Positions 53,856 to 61,812 of a stretch of DNA of 64,000 nt are shown here, piece after piece. Position numbers and translations under genes: made by a program. The stretch's first letter is position 1, and every line of letters starts with the position of its first letter. The notes under the pieces are model-generated. The model was not told the DNA's origin and did not search any database. It saw nothing but the letters and a program-made list of their open reading frames with translations. Location: NCBI GenBank assembly GCA_045634305.1, contig JAZQZZ010000026.1, positions 3,040-67,039 on the forward strand, written 5' to 3'. Source of the DNA: HGM04593 sp045634305. GTDB taxonomy: Bacteria; Bacteroidota; Bacteroidia; Bacteroidales; Bacteroidaceae.

Positions 53856-54294
53856 ACTCGATATAATCTTTAAGGCAACCGCTGCGTTCAAGCATCTTCA
53901 GGCTAAAGACGTAGTATAGAAAATTGAGCACACTGTACAAGGTGCTCTTTTCATTTGTTATGAAACGGGCATTGCGCAGTATATTGGTGCCGTAGAAATA
54001 TATTGCAACATATACTGTAAACGACACGCAATGCATTGCCGCCTTCTCCTCGCCCTGGAAGTACCCAAGCATGTAGATGCAGGCAACCATCGCAAAATAT
54101 ATTGCAGCATCACGAAAGAAACTGAATGCTTTCCTGAAACTCCAGTCGCGATGGTTGCACACATCGGCAAGCAGGCCAACCACAAAATTGGCGGTAAAAA
54201 GAAGGACTAGCCCGAAGATATCGTTCCAGATGGGGAACATCAACCCTATTACATTTGCAATGAGTGATGCAGCCACAATTCTCAAGCCATCCAT
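53827..54294 (-). CDS. phage holin family protein
   Basis: 155 residues, four hydrophobic segments (about 3-22, 26-45, 63-80, 86-108) with a short charged loop CNHRDWSFRKAF, the hallmark of the phage_holin_4 (toxin secretion/phage lysis) type. Holins make the inner-membrane lesion that times lysis. It is next to the spanin-like lipoprotein; no endolysin gene is seen in either phage locus. Confidence 0.7.
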   Translation of the reverse strand: MDGLRIVAASLIANVIGLMFPIWNDIFGLVLLFTANFVVGLLADVCNHRDWSFRKAFSFFRDAAIYFAMVACIYMLGYFQGEEKAAMHCVSFTVYVAIYFYGTNILRNARFITNEKSTLYSVLNFLYYVFSLKMLERSGCLKDYIEYEKNKRILS

Positions 54295-54306
54295 AAATCA
54301 AAAAAA

Positions 54307-54966
54307 TTACTGTTGTTTGACTCTCTGCAAGCCACACGCAGCCAACGCCTGCGAAAGCATCGCATTGGCCGCATCGTAGCGTTCGAACATTGTATAGAGC
54401 AACGAGGCACATTCATACACCACTGCATCGACCATACACCCGTCATACCCTACAAGGCCATCGGCTGTATTGAACGCAGCCTCATAGATGAAATGTAGGG
54501 GTTTGGCGGAATCACCGTCGGGCAGCGGGAAGAGCTTTGCACAACGCTCGCCCTGTGGGGTGAACGACTCTATACATACCGGACGACAACAGCCTGCACG
54601 TGTATACTCGTTCTGCTGCCATGCGGCCTCGCGCGAGTCGTGCGAGTACAGATGATGCACTGGCGACCGCCATCCTGCAAGCTGTAACGACACTATCTGC
54701 ACAAAATCATCGGGCAGGAGTAACAGCCCTGTGCCCGACTCATCGGCATTTACCTCAATATCGCCGGAAGGTACACTCTTGGTGTTCACACGCCCGTTTG
54801 CTGCACCTTTGTTCTTTTGGATAAATGACACGGCACGTGGCAGCAGTTCCATTATGCTTTCATCAAGTTGCCGTGTATCGACCGAAAGCAGCGACACGTT
54901 ATCATCACTCGCAGCCTCGTTTATCACCAGTCTCACCTTTTTCAAAAGCTCTGCGCACTCCATCAC
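54307..54966 (-). CDS. phage head-tail connector-like protein
   Basis: 219 residues. Alpha-helical start (MMECAELLKKVRLVINEAASDD), a middle beta region (LLLLPDDFVQIVSLQLAGWRSPVHHL) and a helical C-terminus (DAVVYECASLLYTMFERYDAANAMLSQALAACG). Position between the capsid side and the holin/tail side fits a tail tube or connector protein of podoviruses (T7 gp11-like role). Family assignment is not certain. It overlaps the preceding gene by 4 bp. Confidence 0.5.
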   Translation of the reverse strand: MMECAELLKKVRLVINEAASDDNVSLLSVDTRQLDESIMELLPRAVSFIQKNKGAANGRVNTKSVPSGDIEVNADESGTGLLLLPDDFVQIVSLQLAGWRSPVHHLYSHDSREAAWQQNEYTRAGCCRPVCIESFTPQGERCAKLFPLPDGDSAKPLHFIYEAAFNTADGLVGYDGCMVDAVVYECASLLYTMFERYDAANAMLSQALAACGLQRVKQQ

Positions 54967-55388
54967 AGCCAGTTGGGAAATGAGACAGAATTGGCCATAG
55001 CCACACTCTTCACAGCCATTTTATTCTGCAGTTGCGACAAAGGGCAATTGTAGGGTTCAGCCATCAGGTAGGCACGCGCCTGCTGCAGATTGGTAACATC
55101 GGCCGCCACATCGAATAGTGCTTCGGGTTCCGATACTGTTGCAACCGCCTTGTTCTCATCCTCGAGCACCTCTACCCGACCGCACTTTATCTCACCGCAA
55201 CGGAAGGCATCGCTGCTCTCAATCGCACGTTGGAAAAGCGGATTGTCGGTTGTGTACTGCGCGGGATAAATGCCCGTGGAATTTATCGCACCGCCTGTGA
55301 AATCAATCCTCACCAAAGCCTTACCGATTCTGAAATAGCTGTTACGCTCAATTTGGCCATGTATCTCATATGTAATACGTTTTCTCAT
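54963..55388 (-). CDS. phage connector or minor virion protein
   Basis: 141 residues. The N-terminal half is beta-rich (ITYEIHGQIERNSYFRIGKALVRIDFTGG, then STGIYPAQYTTDNPLFQRAIESS). A short C-terminal part includes LQQARAYLMAEPYNCPLSQLQNKMAV. The phrase AQYTTDNPLFQRAIESS resembles small head-completion proteins encoded downstream of capsid genes in Bacteroidales phages. No firm family. It is translationally coupled to the next gene (4-bp overlap). Confidence 0.5.
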   Translation of the reverse strand: MRKRITYEIHGQIERNSYFRIGKALVRIDFTGGAINSTGIYPAQYTTDNPLFQRAIESSDAFRCGEIKCGRVEVLEDENKAVATVSEPEALFDVAADVTNLQQARAYLMAEPYNCPLSQLQNKMAVKSVAMANSVSFPNWL

Positions 55389-55413
55389 AATCTTTTTAAT
55401 GTTTTTGTTTGAT

Positions 55414-55435
55414 GCCGGCGGCTGACGCCGCCGGC
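55414..55435. other. GC-rich hairpin between capsid and downstream genes
   Basis: gccggcggc, tgac loop, gccgccggc: a perfect 9-bp GC stem in the 60-bp gap after the capsid stop. No T-run follows on the minus strand, so it may slow RNA polymerase or protect the 3' end of the capsid message, raising capsid yield over the connector and lysis genes. Confidence 0.65.
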
Positions 55436-55448
55436 GAATTAAAATGAA

Positions 55449-57068
55449 TCAGACAAGAATTTCACCTGTATACTCCACCCAGGTAGCACCGTTGAAGGTA
55501 ACTACCGAACCGGCTGCGAACCAGAGTTTGCTTTCCCCATCGACGGTGCGGCTTACATCGGAGCTGAGAATCACCACATCATTGATGTTTGGTTCCTCGG
55601 GCAACGCAGCAGCACTTGTAACACGCGAAGCACCGGGAATATCGCTCTCGGCTGCCGAGCCGTTCACCCAAATATGGGAGTAACCCTTGAGACAGAGACA
55701 ATCGATTGTCATTACAACCTCGCGCTTTGCCTCCTCACCATCGACATTCTCGGTCTTGGCATCCTCGTTCTTCATGTAGTAGCGCACAAGGCCATTCTCG
55801 TCAATCAAGCCACCACAATGGGCATATCCAAGAGCATCGAGTGTAGGATCGTGAATGAGGTCGATATCGCCAAAGACAGTGTGAATCTTTGTACACTCGA
55901 TACCGAACACCTTGTCGCCTGTGACGCTGATATTCTTGTGAAGTGTAAGGTCAATCTTCTGGATGTCGTTGAGCAACTGCTTGCCAAGCAACCAGATGGC
56001 ACGTTTTGTACAATTGAAACCTGTGAACTTCACCATTGAGAGATTGATGAGATCGGCAAATGTAATCTTTGACGAGAGGTCATACTGACGCTTGAACTGC
56101 CAACGGATACCCTTTGAGAAGTAATCCCACTGATAGCCCATAGCATTGTCCATTGCCTGAACCTTGAACTTACCGGGCTGTCCCACCCATGCTGTGCGGC
56201 AACTCTCAAGACGGAATTGGCGCAACACAGCCTCGGCAATCTGTGACTCACTGAACTGCAGACGTTTCTTCTGCGCTGCAAAATAATCACTCACAATGCT
56301 GTTGCAGAGCTGCTTCTGCAAGTACATACGCTCGGGTACCGGTACAATTGTAGACGGAGCAATGAACTTCTGTGTCTCGTAGGCTGCCGATGACAACAGG
56401 ATAATCTCTGTACCGGCAGGGATTGTAGGAACTACACAATAGTCATCACTGGGGTTAACTTTGGGACCATTGACAGCCATAGCAATAGGCGCCTCGGTGG
56501 TGCTGTTCTTGCCAACGAAGAAGAGCATGAGATCGACACCGGGCAATTCAATCTGTCCTGTAGGGTCGTAACCGTTCACGCCTTTACAGATGGCTGTGTA
56601 ATACTCCTGAAAAATCTTTCTCTCCCCCGTAGTCGAGAAAGGAATCTCGGCACGAGTGGCCGTGATACCATTGTACACAACATTAGTGTATGCTTTTGAA
56701 CGCTTGTCGTCAATGAGATAATGGTCGACCTCGAAGGAGTTCACGCGAACCTGACGGCGTATTCTGCGTTTGATTGTATCAATAACACTCTCATCACTTG
56801 CGATGCTGATAATCTGGCTGTCGACATCGGCATCGAAGAGTTCAGGCGAGAGTTCACTGGCATTTGACACTGTTGTCGCTTCGCCAACGCCCTGTGTGGG
56901 CAAGCCCCCAATACCTTTTGACGCCTTGGTCGAACCAGCCGGAACAACCGACACGCCGGCAAGCATCAATCCAGCCTCGGCATTTTCAAATGCGCAGAGA
57001 ACCAGCGACACTAAAGCTACAATCACAAAGAGAGGATTCTCTCTTACAAAACTTAAAATTTTCTTCAT
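55449..57068 (-). CDS. major capsid protein
   Basis: 539 residues. The body (about 90-470) has HK97-type features by pattern and context: IRRQVRVNSFEVDHYLIDD, IPAGTEIILLSS, QLCNSIVSDYFAAQKKRLQFSESQIAEAVLRQFRL and a long strand-rich P domain. The C-terminal 80 residues look like an added beta domain (TSAAALPEEPNINDVVIL to GATWVEYTGEILV). Unusual is the N-terminus: MKKILSFVRENPLFVIVALVSLVLCAFENAEA is a hydrophobic, signal-like segment followed by a Gly/Ser/Thr-rich linker. It lies 58 bp after the scaffold gene. Capsid identity rests on gene order and fold-like patterns. Confidence 0.75.
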   Translation of the reverse strand: MKKILSFVRENPLFVIVALVSLVLCAFENAEAGLMLAGVSVVPAGSTKASKGIGGLPTQGVGEATTVSNASELSPELFDADVDSQIISIASDESVIDTIKRRIRRQVRVNSFEVDHYLIDDKRSKAYTNVVYNGITATRAEIPFSTTGERKIFQEYYTAICKGVNGYDPTGQIELPGVDLMLFFVGKNSTTEAPIAMAVNGPKVNPSDDYCVVPTIPAGTEIILLSSAAYETQKFIAPSTIVPVPERMYLQKQLCNSIVSDYFAAQKKRLQFSESQIAEAVLRQFRLESCRTAWVGQPGKFKVQAMDNAMGYQWDYFSKGIRWQFKRQYDLSSKITFADLINLSMVKFTGFNCTKRAIWLLGKQLLNDIQKIDLTLHKNISVTGDKVFGIECTKIHTVFGDIDLIHDPTLDALGYAHCGGLIDENGLVRYYMKNEDAKTENVDGEEAKREVVMTIDCLCLKGYSHIWVNGSAAESDIPGASRVTSAAALPEEPNINDVVILSSDVSRTVDGESKLWFAAGSVVTFNGATWVEYTGEILV

Positions 57069-57126
57069 AAATGAAATAGTTTGTAGTTAATAAATAAAGA
57101 ATAATCATCAATCTGTTGACATTTGT

Positions 57127-57927
57127 TCACGCATTGAGTGCCTTCTCAATGAGCGAGTTGCGAGGACGTTTACGCTCCACATCAGGAGCAACGCTGCTCA
57201 TACCCTTTGGAAGTCCGTCGCCAAAGTCCTCTTTCATGCGCATGATGTTGGCATTGCGTCCCTTTATGTCACCGGCAGCGAAGGCATCCTCGACATCCTG
57301 CTCGTATGTGATGGCATGGTCGAGAGCCGTACACACGTCATCGGTATATTTGCCTGCCATGATTGGGAATACAAGTTTTTCCCAGATATTGTCCATGAAA
57401 TCCGATGGGTCGTACCCCCTTTCTTTGCAGAATGCCTCAATCACCGGCATGCTCTCCTCAAGGTTCTCCTCGTACTCGCGTCGGTCGTTGGCCAGGCGCA
57501 TCATCTCGTTCTTGCGCTCCTCGTCGGCAAGCATAATCTCCTCGAATTCAGGGCTCTCCTCGTCGACATACATGAATCCGCGTCCGAAGTAACGCGCAAC
57601 AGCACTGTGCGCTCCGCGCTTGCCCTCAATCACGTCAGCCAGCATCTGTGCAAGGCGCGGATCACGCTCAAGCATTTTGGCAAGACGCTCGTTCTGCTCG
57701 CGGTTCATCTCAAGGTGACGCATGAGCAAATCCTGTGAAAGTTTGTCATAGAGGCTGAAATTGCCGCCGAAAAAAGCACTCAGTTTCTCATTGAAGCCAT
57801 CTAAAGTAGCCTGTTTGCCGTTCTGTGCAACAGCATTTGCATCGGGTACTGCATTTGTAATGCCATTCTCCGTTGCGGGCTCTACAGGCTGCTGAGCCCC
57901 CGTTCTGTTTTGTAGAATCTGTTCCAT
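57127..57927 (-). CDS. capsid scaffold protein
   Basis: 266 residues, Glu/Asp-rich and almost entirely helical, with a disordered N-terminus (QPVEPATENGITNAVPDANAVAQ) and a basic C-terminus (DVERKRPRNSLIEKALNA) as in capsid-binding ends of scaffolds. Long charged helices occupy about 70-200 (LMRHLEMNREQNERLAKMLERDPRLAQML). It is first in the locus 2 leftward operon, directly upstream of the capsid gene, the usual scaffold position. Promoter P3 lies 23 bp upstream. Confidence 0.68.
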   Translation of the reverse strand: MEQILQNRTGAQQPVEPATENGITNAVPDANAVAQNGKQATLDGFNEKLSAFFGGNFSLYDKLSQDLLMRHLEMNREQNERLAKMLERDPRLAQMLADVIEGKRGAHSAVARYFGRGFMYVDEESPEFEEIMLADEERKNEMMRLANDRREYEENLEESMPVIEAFCKERGYDPSDFMDNIWEKLVFPIMAGKYTDDVCTALDHAITYEQDVEDAFAAGDIKGRNANIMRMKEDFGDGLPKGMSSVAPDVERKRPRNSLIEKALNA

Positions 57928-57949
57928 ATGTTAATTTGTTTTTCAACAG

Positions 57950-57992
57950 CAAAGGAACAACCGAAACACGCGGACAAGGTTGCTGAAATGAC
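57950..57992 (-). promoter_or_regulatory. phage-regulon promoter P3 (locus 2, leftward)
   Basis: Minus strand GTCATTTCAGCAACCT (57977-57992), 19 bp, TTCCTTTG (57950-57957). It matches P1 in both boxes, including the TT in place of TA in the -7 element. It drives scaffold, capsid, connectors, holin, spanin and tail genes. Confidence 0.78.
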
Positions 57993-58110
57993 ATTTATTG
58001 CTAAAATAGATCAAGAAGAGATTATGCACCTTTTAAATATATAATGTATCGCCAACACCTATGACAGTAAACCATTTAGGAAAGAAAAAGAAGTTGTTGA
58101 TAAATAAAGT

Positions 58111-58153
58111 GTCAAAACAGCACCCTTTTTAGTCTTTTTTGACTATATTTTTG
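58111..58153 (+). promoter_or_regulatory. phage-regulon promoter P4 (locus 2, rightward)
   Basis: GTCAAAACAGCACCCT (58111-58126), 19 bp, TATTTTTG (58146-58153, perfect -7 box). One base of the box differs from the other sites. The ATG of the 135-aa gene follows at 58170. Confidence 0.75.
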
Positions 58154-58169
58154 TATTCAAAAAAGCAGA

Positions 58170-58577
58170 ATGGAAAACAGAAAGAATGGAAATGTTCGCG
58201 AAATTCGCAAACAGGATGTACTGAACAGTTTTTTTGAATCGTTGAAAGAAGTGAGAAAGACAAAACCGTATGCAACACAGGACGAGGTCATCAAACATGC
58301 AGTAAAGAAGAAGGCGCCACGATTTTATGTGACATTCGAGAATGCACGAAGATTCATTTCAATGCTGGCTCGCAAAAAGAAGCTACCACTCATAAACAGC
58401 AACAAACTGGCAATGTACAAGGAGATATATCGCCGCTACATGCAGAGGATGAAGGACGAGAGCAATCGCTACAAATATGTGATTCTTGAACAGATTATTG
58501 AAGAGCCGGCGCCATCGTTCTACCTCGACGAGGACACCTTCCGCGGCATTGTATACAGGACACTGCGCACACACTAA
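58170..58577 (+). CDS. basic protein of phage locus 2, unknown
   Basis: 135 residues, strongly basic and helical (AVKKKAPRFYVTFENARRFISMLARKKKLPLINSNK; AMYKEIYRRYMQRMKDESNRYKYV). A helix pair with a conserved-looking FYVTFENARRFIS suggests nucleic-acid binding; it could be the small terminase subunit or a regulator. No family recognised. It is transcribed alone from P4, and a further promoter (P5) begins 4 bp after its stop. Confidence 0.6.
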   Translation: MENRKNGNVREIRKQDVLNSFFESLKEVRKTKPYATQDEVIKHAVKKKAPRFYVTFENARRFISMLARKKKLPLINSNKLAMYKEIYRRYMQRMKDESNRYKYVILEQIIEEPAPSFYLDEDTFRGIVYRTLRTH

Positions 58578-58580
58578 AGT

Positions 58581-58623
58581 GTCAAAACAGCAACCTGGTC
58601 GTCGTAACAGCGCATTACATTTG
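58581..58623 (+). promoter_or_regulatory. phage-regulon promoter P5 (upstream of terminase operon)
   Basis: GTCAAAACAGCAACCT (58581-58596), 19 bp, TACATTTG (58616-58623, perfect -7 box), 27 bp before the ATG at 58650. It drives two small genes and the large terminase. Confidence 0.8.
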
Positions 58624-58649
58624 CAACATAAAGAAAAGAGAAAGAGAAA

Positions 58650-59105
58650 ATGAATACAACAAGATTCGCAATAACAAAAGAGAACCTGTACAAACGCATA
58701 TATGCAGCAAGTGCCTACATTGTACGTGCCCGCGAGTCGTTGGGGGTTCCCGCAGGCATTGGAGAGCGCATGCTCATTACAGCCGACGACAAGAAGATGA
58801 TAGAGCCATTTGTAGACAAAAGTGTCAACAGCGTGTTCTGCTACATTGAACGCTACCACCCCGGAAGCAGCGTTGAATATTCCGACAATTCTTACATGTT
58901 CAGCATAAAAATACCCTACAACTACCCTGCAGAGAACAGTAAGAAATTGAAAACAGCCATAGAAAGCTACGTTACCAACCACACACTGCAGAGCTGGTAC
59001 ACAAGCATAAAGCCCGACGAGGCAAGTATCATTGCTGTGCAAACGCAGAACGATGCCGTAACAATACAGCAGCTGCTCATGCAACGCATAAAACCTTGCA
59101 TTTGA
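58650..59105 (+). CDS. small protein upstream of terminase, paralogue of next gene
   Basis: 151 residues of mixed alpha/beta. Start MNTTRFAITKENLYKRIYAAS. The second half (LKTAIESYVTNHTLQSWYTSIKPDEASIIAVQTQND) aligns by eye with the matching part of the next gene (LQRAITDFLVNETIMQWLLVRRPNMAQTYITLRAN), so the two appear to be diverged duplicates. No family recognised. A packaging or head-completion role is possible from position only. First gene of the P5 operon. Confidence 0.6.
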   Translation: MNTTRFAITKENLYKRIYAASAYIVRARESLGVPAGIGERMLITADDKKMIEPFVDKSVNSVFCYIERYHPGSSVEYSDNSYMFSIKIPYNYPAENSKKLKTAIESYVTNHTLQSWYTSIKPDEASIIAVQTQNDAVTIQQLLMQRIKPCI

Positions 59106-59129
59106 ATTTAAGAAAATTATTGACACACT

Positions 59130-59624
59130 ATGAAAAACATAATATCAATACCGGAAAGCGAGCTGCAACAGCAGATTGATTTAAGGAATTTCTACATGGG
59201 AGAATCGGCAAAGCGAAAAGACATGGATGCCGACACCATACAAAGCTGCAAAGACGATAAAGACCTGCTCCACATGTTCATACACACAGCATGTAACGCA
59301 TTGGTCACTGCTGTTGCGCTCCGCTTTCCTTCAATAAGCTACACATTCGATAAAGATGAGGAAGATGAGGAACTGAAGATTATATTCGAGTTCGAAACAG
59401 AAAATGGGCAACGTAGCCATTTATTGCCGACGCTGCAACGTGCAATAACAGACTTCCTTGTAAACGAAACCATTATGCAATGGTTGCTGGTGCGCCGGCC
59501 CAATATGGCACAGACATATATAACTCTCCGTGCAAACCTGTACAGCAACGTAATGACAGTGTTTGCACAAATGTACAACAGTAAAAGAACAAGGCGCCGT
59601 GCAACAGACCTTGCCGGAATTTAA
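59130..59624 (+). CDS. small protein upstream of terminase, paralogue of previous gene
   Basis: 164 residues. It begins MKNIISIPESELQQQIDLRNFY and contains an acidic middle (YTFDKDEEDEELKIIFEFETENG) before the segment shared with the previous gene. It ends in a basic tail (NSKRTRRRATDLAGI). No family recognised. It lies 24 bp after its paralogue and 15 bp before the terminase gene. Confidence 0.6.
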   Translation: MKNIISIPESELQQQIDLRNFYMGESAKRKDMDADTIQSCKDDKDLLHMFIHTACNALVTAVALRFPSISYTFDKDEEDEELKIIFEFETENGQRSHLLPTLQRAITDFLVNETIMQWLLVRRPNMAQTYITLRANLYSNVMTVFAQMYNSKRTRRRATDLAGI

Positions 59625-59639
59625 AAGTATTTCCCAGTC

Positions 59640-61640
59640 ATGAAAAAAGAGGAAATAATAATAGAGAACAAGAGACGGCTGAAAGAAATTTCGGCCGTTT
59701 ATAATCCAGTTACAGGCGAAGGCTCCACTTCTGTACCACGCGTTGAAGTCTGCATTACAGGCTTCCCCATTGAAAAGATGTATCTGCCCGCAACCATGGT
59801 CTCTGAAGAGTTCGTCAGGCAACTGCAAGAACTAGGCGCTGAGGGTTATTTGCTCAATGTAGAGAACGCCATAGCCGGTAACCGCGACATCATAAGGTTG
59901 TGGCTACGGTTCTGCCTTCTACGCATAAGGCACGACTTTGAGTATTGGGCGCGCACAATGACCACCATCAGCGACAAAGGCAAGGGGCGCGATACAGCAT
60001 TCATTCTCAACCGCCCACAGCGCATATATCTGAAGGCAATGGAGACACTGCGTCTGCAGAATAAACCCATTGACATAATCCTTTGTAAGGCACGCCAATG
60101 GGGAGGCAGCACGCTCACACAGCTTTACATGCTTTGGATTCAGCTTGTACACAAACAGAACTGGAACAGTGTAATCTGTGGCGACATAGAAAAACAGTCA
60201 TCCATCGTTGCCGGCATGCTTGCCAAGGTCATCAGCCGCTATCCGCAGTGGGCAAGCGGCGGCAAGAAGCTCACCACCACCCCCTATCAGGGCGCACAGA
60301 AAACACGTGTCATCAGTTACAGTAACAGCCGCTACTCACTTGGCTCGGCGCAAAAGCCCGACTCATTGCGAAGCGAGGATATCAGCATGGCACACCTAAC
60401 CGAGGTAGGCCTATGGAAAGCAACGCAAGGCAAGAAGCCTGAAGATCTTGTGCAATCAATCTTCGGTTCTATTGCAGCCGGTCCATACACAATGAAAGTT
60501 ATAGAATCAACCGCAAAAGGAGTGGGCAACTACTTTCACCGCACATGGATTGACGCTACCGAACATAGAAATAACTTTACACCGGTCTTTATACCATGGT
60601 TTACTATAGACCTCTATAGCAAACAGTTGAAGGAAGAGGATTACGCACCGCTCATTGACAGTTTCAATGATTACGAGTACCATCTCTTTGAGCTTGGAGC
60701 AACGTTGGAAGCCATTGCCTGGTACCGTGACAAGCGCCGAGAGATGCCCGACGAGTGGCGTCTATTCTCCGAGTTTCCATCCACTGCAACCGAGGCATTC
60801 CAGAGCAGCGGACGCCGTGTATTCCGCATACCGTATGTAAACAATGCACGACGCGACTGCATGCCACCCACGTTCATCGGCGACATAAAAGAGGGAATAG
60901 AGAACGGCAGACCGGCAACCGTATTTGAGCCTCTGGCACCAGGCGAACGGAGCGACGTCAACACCCTTTGCGTGTGGCTAAAACCGGAAAAAGACGACAC
61001 GCTGCGCGACCGCTACATAGTTGCAGTTGACGTTGGCGGCACAAGCGACAAAGCCGACTATTCCTGCATTCTCGTTGCCGACCGTATAGCTATGCTTGAG
61101 GGTGGCGTACCCGAAATTGTCGCCTGCTGGCACGGACACATAGAGCACGACAAGCTCGCATGGAAAGCGGTTGAAATTGCCCGCGCCTATAACAATGCCC
61201 TGCTGGTTATTGAAGCCAACACCCTTGAGACCGAAGGAACCGAGGGAAACAATTTTGAGTACATACTCAATGAGATTGCCGATAAATACAGCAACCTATA
61301 CTGTCGTACCTCGCAACTGGAGATAAAACAAGGGCGCCCACGACGTTGGGGTTTCCACACCAACAGTTCAACAAAACCAATGGTAATAAACTTCCTCATC
61401 AAGGCACTGCGCGACGGGCTTTACATTGAAAGATGTTTACAAACAACATACGAACTCGACCTCTATGAATTCAAGGAAAACGGCAAAGAGATGGGGGCTA
61501 TTGAAGGCAACAACGACGACCGCGTGATGACCACCGCCATACTCATCTGGGTATGCTATAACCATCCACTACCCCAACGACAGGTTGTAATTTCCACATC
61601 CAAAAAACGCAACCGCATCATCAGCGAGGCAAGTATTTAG
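59640..61640 (+). CDS. terL: phage terminase large subunit
   Basis: 666 residues. The packaging motor pumps DNA into the procapsid and cuts it. ATPase: Walker A KARQWGGST (150-158), Walker B-type AHLTEV with Glu255, and coupling motif ESTAKG (289-294). RNase H-like nuclease: Asp464 in IVAVDVGGTSDKADYS, Glu525 in LLVIEAN, and a C-terminal DDRVMTT. All catalytic positions look intact, so this should be an active enzyme. It is the last gene of the P5 operon and is followed by a terminator. Its partner portal is about 50 kb away at 9.3 kb. Confidence 0.95.
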   Translation: MKKEEIIIENKRRLKEISAVYNPVTGEGSTSVPRVEVCITGFPIEKMYLPATMVSEEFVRQLQELGAEGYLLNVENAIAGNRDIIRLWLRFCLLRIRHDFEYWARTMTTISDKGKGRDTAFILNRPQRIYLKAMETLRLQNKPIDIILCKARQWGGSTLTQLYMLWIQLVHKQNWNSVICGDIEKQSSIVAGMLAKVISRYPQWASGGKKLTTTPYQGAQKTRVISYSNSRYSLGSAQKPDSLRSEDISMAHLTEVGLWKATQGKKPEDLVQSIFGSIAAGPYTMKVIESTAKGVGNYFHRTWIDATEHRNNFTPVFIPWFTIDLYSKQLKEEDYAPLIDSFNDYEYHLFELGATLEAIAWYRDKRREMPDEWRLFSEFPSTATEAFQSSGRRVFRIPYVNNARRDCMPPTFIGDIKEGIENGRPATVFEPLAPGERSDVNTLCVWLKPEKDDTLRDRYIVAVDVGGTSDKADYSCILVADRIAMLEGGVPEIVACWHGHIEHDKLAWKAVEIARAYNNALLVIEANTLETEGTEGNNFEYILNEIADKYSNLYCRTSQLEIKQGRPRRWGFHTNSSTKPMVINFLIKALRDGLYIERCLQTTYELDLYEFKENGKEMGAIEGNNDDRVMTTAILIWVCYNHPLPQRQVVISTSKKRNRIISEASI

Positions 61641-61645
61641 CATAG

Positions 61646-61679
61646 TCCGTGCACAAGTCAAAACAGGCTTATGCGCGGA
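61646..61679 (+). terminator. terminator after the large terminase gene
   Basis: tccgtgcacaag and cttatgcgcgga form a stem with two wobble or mismatch positions, followed by ttatttat. It marks the right edge of phage locus 2. Confidence 0.65.
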
Positions 61680-61771
61680 TTTATTTATACTAAAAATCTA
61701 TTTAAGACTTCGCATCCTTCAGAGGAGAGAGAATTACAAAGCAAACAATAGTTTATATTAATAAAATAAGT

Positions 61772-61779
61772 TATCTTTG
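61772..61779 (+). promoter_or_regulatory. -7 box of the DUF262 gene
   Basis: TATCTTTG fits TAnnTTTG and lies 33 bp before the ATG at 61813. No clear -33 box; it lacks the 16-bp phage-regulon box, so this gene is outside that regulon. Confidence 0.5.
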
Positions 61780-61812
61780 TTTATAACACCTTTAATAAAT
61801 GACGACTGACAT

